From assembly GCA_009767595.1 (NCBI GenBank), contig VSDK01010484.1:662123-726122 (forward strand): 64,000 bases of DNA, written 5' to 3'. Positions within the stretch are counted from its first letter, which is position 1; every line of letters begins with the position of its first letter. Below are positions 57,601 to 64,000 of the stretch, in pieces. The notes under the pieces were generated by a model. It made no database searches and was not told where the DNA came from. It saw only the letters and a list, made by a program, of their open reading frames with translations. A program made the translations under genes and the position numbers. Source of the stretch: Symbiodinium kawagutii (lineage: Eukaryota > Sar > Dinophyceae > Suessiales > Symbiodiniaceae).

Positions 57601-60600
57601 GCTGCTTAACCATACAACTAACCATTGTCAATCAACACAAGCCATTAATGAATCATTAATGAGTGTGGTAAGTTCAAAATTACTAGCTTGTGAAACTAAT
57701 GGTCAACTTTTGGTGATTAATTATCAAGCCATTCTGGTCGCCATTAATCCACCATTGATGAAATGTAAATCGCCAAGTTCAATTTCGTTTCCAGCTGCTG
57801 GTTCCTTCCCATGGTGAGCCCTGTGGTGCTGTGGACAGTGCTGGTCCTTGTGGTGAATGAGACGCCGGCAATACTGCTGCTGTTTCCTTAGCGCTGTCGC
57901 TATGATAACGCTCATGGGAGTTCCACAACAGGGTTCACCGCCCTCAAGAGACATAGGGTTTCTGTAGCTACACAAGGTCCATCAGCTCAATTTGTGTTTT
58001 TTGTAGCTACAAATCCCGTGGTGGTGATCATTGTAGTGGATCTTGCATTAATCTTTGTTTTGCAACAAATTGGAGGAATGAATAACAAAACAATGAAGGA
58101 AGATCCAAAGGGATCTTGACATGCACAGCAAGCAAACGCATTGGAATAATGCATGACAAACACAGCTGCACGACATCAGGGGCATTGTGCTTCCATCTTT
58201 ACATCCCTAGCAGCGTGTGTTGTCTACCAAGAGGAATCAAACATAAACATCAGCAGTCATCTGGCAGTTTGTCGATCTCTCCATGAGTTTGTGCGCCAAT
58301 GGTAGCCTCCAATATTGGAGTCTTTTCAATCAATCCTTATGAACCATTCCTACCAGGCCAACGAACGAACAATCACTATCTCTCATTGATTCACTATGTC
58401 TTCAACGCTAACCATTCACCTATGAATCATTCACCTATGAATCATAAACATTCATGATTCATTCACCTAGATAATTCTCCATTCACCATAATTGATATAA
58501 TCATCATCAATCAACCATGTCATACCATGTTATGTTTTTATTAACGATCAAAAACCATCAGTAACCATCATCAACCATTCATCATCCTTAATCAACCATG
58601 TTCAGCCATGTTTTCAACCACCATAGCGCACCACTGGCACCACTCATCCACCAACGACCCCGGTGTCGTGCCACGGGCAGCGCTGCCGCCGCGTCGCGCC
58701 GCGAGGTCTCATCGCCCTCACCGCAGATCCAGCTGCGCGCGGTGTCCGCGTGGAAGCCGTCCAAGTACAGCGTCACGTCGACGTTGACCAAATCGCCTCG
58801 GGGTGATGGGTTCAACCCCTGTGGATATAGTGGTTAATAGGGGTTAATAGTGGTTGGATCTGTAATGAATTTGAGGAATTATAAAGGTTTATAGTCGTTA
58901 AAAGTGGTTAATAGGGATTAATAGGGGTTAATAGTGGTTGGTATATAAATAAGGTATTCATTTATTATACTATACAGTTGATGTAATGGTTAATAGTGGA
59001 TTTATAATGAATTTGAGGAATTATGAGAAATTGTAGGGGTTCATAGTGGATTTGGTATAGAAATATGGTATCTAGATATAGATTATAGATAAGGTATCGA
59101 TATACTATGTTGATAAGGTATTCGATGTGGTCAACGTACTATGTTGATAATAGTATACCAAATATAATGAATAGTACTTGATTTGATTACCAACACAATA
59201 GTATTTGATTATCAATCAACAAGGTATCTATTTACTACACTATGTTGGTAATCAAATACTATTATGAATACTATACTATGTTAAGAATATGTGGTATTAA
59301 ATTTGTGGTGTGAAATATGTGGTATCACTCTATTGCTGCCATCAAATATAGTCACCAAAAGGATGATACTATTTGGCATTGAATATTTGGTATCAAAAAT
59401 GTGGCATCGTTATTATCAAATAGCGTCACCGAAATGATGATAATATTTGGTATTGAATATGTGGTATTTAAATGTATTTAATATGTGGTATCATTTTTAC
59501 TATCATGAAATATGGTCACCAAAATGATGATGATATTTGGTATTGAATATTTGGTATCAAACATGTGGTATCATTATTGACATCATAAAATATAGCAATA
59601 TAGTCACAAAAAGGATGATAACATTTGGTATTGAATATGTGGTAGAATGCTAAATAATGATATATCAAATATTGGTACATCAAACTATGAATGATACTCA
59701 CCAAATGGCAAGGTTGATATTAAGCAATGTAGCATAATATTAAAGAAGGAACTCATACGATAATAACTCTAGTATTTGGTAAGGAAAAACATCATATGAT
59801 AATAATTTTCATAAGTAGAATCAGTAGTATGATATGTATATATATGTTTGTTTATTTAAATGAATATATATATATATATATTTATATTGGTGGTAATAGT
59901 AAGGGAGGTAATAATAGCGCAATAATTGTAGTATGGAAAATCTAGCAAAGGGAAAAGGGTTAGTTGCTGAGTTTCTTCGGCCCAAAAAATTCTCTGTGGT
60001 CATTACCTATAGTACTACCTATAGGTATTCTCTTTGGAAGAGACAGAGGTAATAACTAATCATAGTATCGCCTTAGTATAATCAGTGTAGTCAACATAGC
60101 ATATGACAAAGAACACTGTAGGACCTAATAAGTACTATGATTGTACCCTCGTTAATAGTATAGAGAAGAAGTGCTTGTAACTTAGACAATTACCAGAGGT
60201 GAACGCACACACCTTCTGTCGGGTGATCAAGTGCCACCGAGGCACCTTCTTCCAACGGTCTCAAGTCCTGAGCAGGAGCGCTGGCTGAAATGAACAAAGC
60301 ACTACCTGGTTGATAATACATGACAATACATGATTATCATGGCTAGGATATGTTGACAACACTGAATGATACATGGTCACTTATTCAGTCATAATGTCAT
60401 AGTGACCAACTATTACATAAGCATCCTTGTAAGTTACAAGTTATAAGCATTAACCAACTATCAACCAACTATGACCATCCTTATAGCCACTTTCTGGTTG
60501 GTGGTTGAACCAACCCGTCGTGAACAATATGGGCAAGTCAACCAACCAATCATTTAAGTTGATACATTTGGGAAATCAAACTGTTTTAAACCACCAACCA

Positions 60601-61711
60601 GCTGTTGATAGTGGCACGTGGTTTACTGAAAATCATGGCAAGTGGTTTGGCCACAAAGGTTGTTTGTAAGTGGTGATTCGCCATAAACAAAGCATGATTA
60701 ACAAGTCACTGAGTCAATTGAATAATTGTGGTTCATAAATGGTCAATGGCAACCCTGGATTTCATAAATCCCACGTTGATTAATAGGGGGGATTCCCTAC
60801 AAGGCTATGGAATCTATCAATCCAGGCTAAACATTAGAAACTAAATGGGTGTTTCCCAAAAAAGGGGACCCCCCAAATCATCCATTAACATGCATTGTTT
60901 TGTAATAAACCAACCATTCTTGGGATACCCCTATTTTGAGAAACCACCAAATAGCAGCTGCGAACACAGGTGGCCATGCGGTTCAACGACGACTTGTGAT
61001 GGCGAACCGCCCAAGCCCAGCTGATGCTGTCCAGGTGATGCAGTTGATGAGGGCAATGATGGACCATCAATCGTGAGGGTTCTGACCGTTTAACGTTCAT
61101 GAAGAACCGTTAACAAAAAAACATTATAATGTTGGTCTTTAAGCATTAGTAGTGATTGGATTAACTATTAACATAATTGATCTAGTTAAAGGTTAAACAT
61201 TAATCTTCATGGCTAAGGACAATTGATTAAATTATGTTTGAAATCAATCCTGATACTCAACAATTTTCATGTGGTCGAAAAGTGGATGATTTAATGAATC
61301 AGGATTGACTACTACCATTACGAATACTATCAATAACCAACTGTGGTGCATGGTGAAGATGTGGGTTGATGGTTGAAGCAAACAAAATTATCACTTGAAG
61401 ACAGCATAGCATTACAATTAATCCAATAGGATCATACAAACTTCTCATACACCTTCCGGGTGACAAAAACCTTGAGAGGCACAGGTCATTTAGTGACGTT
61501 CAATAAGTGATGGGGTTTGAAGCACTAATATCTGAGCGGGACTCTCCGTGGTTGACGCAGACCTCAAGACCATGAATTTGCCCAACTAAACTAATGAAAT
61601 TGTTGGCGGATGTGGATGTTGAGGGGTCAGCGCGGTGGAGGTTCCGTAGACATGGAACGCAAGTTGAAGGTAACCTTAGCATGCCCCACCCGACCCCAAC
61701 TTGGCCAAGCC

Positions 61712-61760
<49 letters not shown>

Positions 61761-64000
61761 GCAACAACCGCAACAACCGCAACCACCCCCACCACCACCA
61801 CAACACACCAACACCCACAGCAACAGCTACATTCTGCCACTGCCGCAACAACTGCCAGTCTCACGATCATGCTCCTCCCACCCTTGCGAGGCTTCTCCAA
61901 GGCACGGGGATGCCGTGGCAAATGACTTCGTTGATGCTGATCATCACGCTCTTGGGGAAGCCTTTGTATTGAAGATCACTGGGATACGCTCCATGATCAC
62001 CTCAGGCGTTTGCCGATGATCCAGTGGATCTACAACCAGCAAAGTCGGTTGGCAAGTGACAACTGCTTGAAATTGACTAGTACAATCAATGGTGTACCCC
62101 CACAAAGAATGTTGGTGATTGGTTGTTATGATAGTGGCTAAATAAGTGAGGTTGATTCGTTCAAACCTAGCGTTCTTTGATAGAGGCGAATAGGATGGTG
62201 GTCAATCATTGAGGTCCATATGTGGTTTGTCCGTATCTATAGTGGTACAGTACCAGCCATCCAACCATTATCAATAGGGAACCCGGGGCCTGCACACATG
62301 AAAGGATCAGTAGTTGATTCCATATCGGTCCCAATCTCAACTGAACCAGCAATCACCATGATACCCAGTGACAAATGGGGAGAGTAGAACAGGAATTAGT
62401 AAACCATGTCAAAGCATGAGCCAACCATCATCAACCAATCATGACCAACAAAATCGTCAACACATGTCAATACATTCTTTTATATGGTCGTTTAGGCACC
62501 ACATTTACCAAACATTATCATCAACCAATCAGCTGCCACCCCCGCAACTGAAACACCATCCACTACCACCGTGACTAACCATCATGAAGCAAGGAGCAAA
62601 GCTACCATCATCTCACCAGTCCCAGCACTGACCAACCGGTTGACCCTCACATAAGAGTGAAATATCGCTACAAACCACTCAAACCACCACAAAACAATCA
62701 TCATTGACCATCACGAACCATCATTCTTAAGCCTCATTATGACAAGCCAACCACCATCCCGGACCATCCCCACTTCCAACAACCCATCCCCTGACCACAA
62801 CTATCCTCCCATCTTCCGAGTTGTGACCATGACTCATCTCCATCCTCACCATCCCTGCCCTCCCCAGGGCCCCATCCCCTCACCAGGGCCCCATGATCCC
62901 CTCCGGCCATCCTCCTCCCCCACGGGGCGCCGGGCGGCAGATGAAGGCGTGCAGCTGGCGGTCCATGTCCTCCGTGGTGGTCCCTGCGTGGATCAGCTGC
63001 TCCGCCAGGTCCAGCGCCGCATGCGCCACGCGCCCGGCCCTGCGCATCTTCTGCAGCTGCTCCGGGGTCTTGGGGACGATCTGCGAGTTCCACCAGCCGC
63101 GCACCTGGGGATGGCGGGGCTGGTGGGGTGGGTGGGTTGGTGGGGAGGGGAAGGTGGGTTGGTTGGGAAGGTGGAGAGGTGGCTTGGGTGTTGGTTGGTT
63201 GGGAGGGTCAGGTGGGTGGGGAAGGTGGATGATGTGATGGCGTGTTTCATCGAAATGTGTTGATTCATTTGGACACCTTCACAGCAAATTGTGACAGCTT
63301 AAGAAGAATTGCTGTTTCTTTAGATGATGTGTGAGTTTAAACTGCTGGTCAGTGATCATCTACTTGTTGGTCTGGTTGTTGGGATTCGTGGTAGATGCTT
63401 AACAAGCTGAGATTGAGCTGATGATTGTTACATCAGCCATACATGGGCGAGCTGTTGGTGGGATGATTTTGTGGGTGATAATTTGCATACTGCCAAGCAA
63501 CATTCCTCAACCGATTGGGTGCAATGCACTGCATTCAACTCAACATGTTTCAACAACCGTGATCTACACAATCTCAAGTCTAGTTGCATCTACTAGCTGT
63601 AGTCAAGAATCCATTTTCAACCAGGAAGCAACTAGTGATCTACACAATCCCAAATCCCCTTCAGGTAGTACCAACTCCAACGGCAACTCGTCGCGGAAAG
63701 CGTGTGATGCTGCTGGTGGAGCTTGCTCCCCAGACCCCCAAAGGCAGTCGCACTTCCTGTGGGTACAAGTTGTGTGCACAACGTGAACCAATAATAACCT
63801 TTATCAATCAATATCAACCACCATCAACAACCAACCAGTAACCACCATCATCCATCACCAACCACCAATCATCAACTAGCCATCCACCACCATCCTCACC
63901 CTGTGATTCCACCAGCGGCCACCGCCACGACCCAACCGTGGGGCGCCTTCTCGGGCTCCGCCACGTAGGGCGGCGCCTGGATCCCCGGTGGCACCGGCTG
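54495..64000 (-). CDS. METAP1D: Methionine aminopeptidase, type I (METAP1D/organelle-like), 8 exons, 5' end outside window
   Basis: Removes the initiator Met from nascent proteins. Eight exons (63947-64000, 62939-63104, 61906-62000, 60246-60267, 58698-58796, 57101-57195, 56071-56180, 54495-54666) join without a phase break into about 270 residues of the pita-bread catalytic domain. Landmarks in order: [67 protein letters not shown] (two Asp ligands), GHGIGEFFH (His ligand), FTIEP and AQFEHT (two Glu ligands). All catalytic residues are intact. The similarity to METAP1D and plant MAP1B-D suggests a mitochondrial or plastid enzyme, but the N-terminal targeting region lies beyond the window. Introns are 0.8-1.6 kb with GT, GC or GA donors. 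No other protein family fits. Confidence 0.95.
54667..56070 (-). other. Aminopeptidase intron G-H, GA-AG (1,404 nt)
   Basis: Donor AACAG|GACAAC, acceptor CCCCCAG. Of the phase-2 cut points at the end of exon G, only this one gives a donor dinucleotide known in dinoflagellates. Contains the fold-back element at 55164-55945. Confidence 0.8.
55164..55945. mobile_element. Fold-back element with perfect 23-bp terminal inverted repeats
   Basis: GGGGTTTAGATTTGATAGGT followed by TTT at 55164-55186 is the exact reverse complement of 55923-55945. Inside it, (ATTGAGCAAC)n at 55241-55320 faces (TGCTCAATGT)n at 55811-55867 in inverted orientation, and a central array of TGAGCATCTC/TGAGCACAAT units covers 55411-55645. 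A near-identical 19-bp direct repeat (CTGACTAGATGAGCTGGAG) lies outside at 55050 and 55973. No coding capacity. The whole unit could fold into a long hairpin. Confidence 0.75.
56071..56180 (-). CDS. METAP1D: Methionine aminopeptidase exon G
   Basis: Acceptor ATGGCAG|GTGG, GA donor. Reads [20 protein letters not shown], then [21 protein letters not shown] supplies the catalytic and metal-binding His. Phase 0 in, phase 2 out. Confidence 0.94.
56181..57100 (-). other. Aminopeptidase intron F-G, GT-AG (920 nt)
   Basis: Donor GCGGAG|GTCTGG. The sense 3' end is a long C/A-rich run (CATCATTCACCATCATTAACC) just before the acceptor region; the sense 5' end is G/T-rich. Confidence 0.85.
57101..57195 (-). 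CDS. METAP1D: Methionine aminopeptidase exon F
   Basis: Acceptor CTTCAG|GTTT. Two bases complete an Arg codon, then [20 protein letters not shown], then [11 protein letters not shown]. This matches the helix after the second Asp ligand (V-T-R-E-A-L-x-x-A-I in relatives). Confidence 0.94.
57196..58697 (-). other. Aminopeptidase intron E-F, GC-AG (1,502 nt)
   Basis: Donor TCGCGGC|GCGACG. Retaining the following bases would continue an Arg/Ala-rich frame that has no counterpart in the family, and only this cut restores the R-L-V-L-A-T-R-E reading. 57724-57975 has a short minus-strand frame unrelated to the enzyme. The sense ends are G/T-rich and C/A-rich respectively. Confidence 0.82.
58698..58796 (-). 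CDS. METAP1D: Methionine aminopeptidase exon E
   Basis: Acceptor CCCCGAG|GCG. Reads [20 protein letters not shown], then [13 protein letters not shown], with the two metal-binding Asp residues in VNVDV and HADT. GC donor. Phase fits both neighbours. Confidence 0.96.
58797..60245 (-). other. Aminopeptidase intron D-E, GT-AG (1,449 nt)
   Basis: Donor GAAGAAG|GTGCCT. Contains GGTTAATAGTGG repeats near the exon at its left, the GTCACC...ATTTGGTATTGAATATGTGG satellite (about 59350-59650), and a TA-rich patch at 59830-59885. Confidence 0.85.
59345..59645. repeat. Degenerate tandem repeat, unit about 75-90 bp
   Basis: Four spaced copies of GTCACCAAAA-GGATGATAA-ATTTGGTATTGAATATGTGG at about 59351, 59425, 59515 and 59603. 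Confidence 0.7.
60246..60267 (-). CDS. METAP1D: Methionine aminopeptidase exon D (22-nt microexon)
   Basis: Acceptor CTGCTCAG|GAC and donor GAAGAAG|GTGCC enclose DLRPLEE plus one base. This supplies exactly the family segment between C-H-G-I-P and G-D-x-V-N-V-D, and both phases fit. It would be invisible to ordinary ORF finding. Confidence 0.92.
60494..60601. repeat. MITE-like inverted-repeat element, family 2 (best copy)
   Basis: Left end CTGGTTGGTGGTTGAACCAA; right end reverse complement CTGGTTGGTGGTTTAAAACA. 108 bp, with AGTCAACCAACCAATCATTT inside. Confidence 0.82.
60847..60948. repeat. MITE-like inverted-repeat element, family 1
   Basis: Left end GGTGTTTCCCAAAAAAGGGG; right end reverse complement GGTGGTTTCTCAAAATAGGG. 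The core AATAAACCAACCATTCTTGG is shared with other copies. 102 bp. Confidence 0.83.
61711..61769. repeat. (CAA)n microsatellite
   Basis: About 18 CAA triplets in the intron, about 140 nt downstream (sense) of the exon C donor. Explains the poly-Q, poly-N and poly-T frames. Confidence 0.97.
61906..62000 (-). CDS. METAP1D: Methionine aminopeptidase exon C
   Basis: Acceptor GCCTGAG|GTGA. Two bases complete a Cys codon, then [20 protein letters not shown] and [11 protein letters not shown]. Corresponds to the substrate-binding loop (A-Y-P-S-x-L-x-Y-x-G-F-P-K-S-V). GT donor, phase 0 out. Confidence 0.95.
62001..62938 (-). other. Aminopeptidase intron B-C, GC-AG (938 nt)
   Basis: Donor TTCATCT|GCCGCC. 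Cutting here and joining to exon C restores H-A-F-I-C-D-H-G-A-Y-P; no GT nearby does so. The + strand left of exon B is CCATCCTCACCATCCC-rich. Confidence 0.85.
62939..63104 (-). CDS. METAP1D: Methionine aminopeptidase exon B
   Basis: Acceptor ATCCCCAG|GTGC. Reads [20 protein letters not shown], then [20 protein letters not shown] and [15 protein letters not shown]. This is the N-terminal helical part of the catalytic domain (P-E-Q-x-x-K-M-R-x-A-G in relatives). Ends one base into a Cys codon at a GC donor. Confidence 0.94.
63105..63946 (-). other. Aminopeptidase intron A-B (about 842 nt)
   Basis: The donor is either GAGAAG|GCGCCC (GC) or 15 nt later TTGG|GTCGTG (GT); both keep phase 0. The sense 5' end is G/T-rich and the sense 3' end is a near-pure C/A run (CCAACCAACCAACACCCAAG). 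Confidence 0.7.
63947..64000 (-). CDS. METAP1D: Methionine aminopeptidase exon A (partial at window edge)
   Basis: Reads [18 protein letters not shown] to the GC donor. V-P-x-x-I-x-x-P-x-Y-V is the segment that precedes the catalytic domain in type I enzymes. If the GT donor 15 nt later is used, five more residues (APHGW) are added. The exon and the start codon continue beyond 64000. Confidence 0.85.

Larger units (their letters stand above)
60268..61905 (-). other. Aminopeptidase intron C-D, GT-AG (1,638 nt)
   Basis: Donor ATCCCC|GTGCCT. Contains inverted-repeat elements at 60494-60601 and 60847-60948 and the CAA microsatellite near its sense 5' end. Confidence 0.85.

Noticed and set aside
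57724..57975. 83-codon minus-strand ORF inside aminopeptidase intron E-F
   Set aside because: The enzyme reads continuously from exon E to F without it, and the peptide has no family resemblance.
61500..62019. Poly-Q, poly-N, poly-T, poly-Leu and poly-Cys frames
   Set aside because: All come from the CAA microsatellite in an aminopeptidase intron. Only 61906-62000 on the minus strand is coding.
62739..63263. 174-codon + strand ORF
   Set aside because: Antisense to aminopeptidase exon B and its low-complexity intron flanks.
1..64000. tRNA, rRNA, spliced-leader or snRNA genes
   Set aside because: I scanned by eye for tRNA-like cloverleaf boxes and for the dinoflagellate spliced-leader relic and saw none. 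A covariance-model search could still find one.

Overview
This is a eukaryotic nuclear window, most likely from a dinoflagellate. Three things suggest this. One gene can be rebuilt exon by exon, and its introns mix GT, GC and GA donors, all ending in AG followed by an exonic G, which is a known dinoflagellate habit. Short GC-rich exons are separated by roughly 0.8-2.2 kb of low-complexity intron. A complete Ty1/copia retrotransposon carries accessory domains that I associate with dinoflagellate elements. A 107-base run of N (28945-29051) is an assembly gap. I could not search databases, so the clade is an inference.

Right end (54495-64000, minus strand): the 3' part of a type I methionine aminopeptidase gene, METAP1D/plastid-like. 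Eight exons (A at the window edge through H with the stop codon) join in phase into about 270 residues. All five metal ligands (D, D, H, E, E) are present. One exon is only 22 nt. Introns B-C and E-F use GC donors, G-H uses a GA donor, and A-B probably uses GC. The introns hold microsatellites, inverted-repeat elements and a fold-back element (55164-55945).

Middle and left (about 0.7-52.5 kb): no complete gene is visible. GC-rich islands of 25-150 nt recur every 1-3 kb. Most contain a minus-strand open frame with a dinoflagellate-style AG|G acceptor and a GT or GC donor. They look like exons of one or more further minus-strand genes, in line with head-to-tail dinoflagellate gene arrays. The predicted peptides are not ones I recognise. 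Four consecutive islands (32.4, 30.3, 28.3 and 25.4 kb) have mutually compatible phases. Each exon is flanked on the + strand by A/C-rich sequence (ACCATCAACC-like) on the left and G/T-rich sequence (GGTTGATGG-like) on the right. The two ends of every intron are therefore roughly complementary.

35582-43462 (minus strand): an intact, apparently very young copia element. It has two 235-bp LTRs that look identical, a 6-bp target duplication, a PBS and a PPT, and encodes gag-protease, an ExoX-like small ORF, and a pol with a cytosine-methyltransferase-like domain, integrase, reverse transcriptase and RNase H. It lies between candidate exons, in their orientation, so it is probably an intronic insertion. 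Gag-protease and pol are in the same frame, separated by a single TAG. The ExoX-like ORF overlaps that frame and ends in a TGATG stop/start. Two families of roughly 100-bp inverted-repeat elements (MITE-like) and several minisatellites make up much of the remaining recognisable repeat content.
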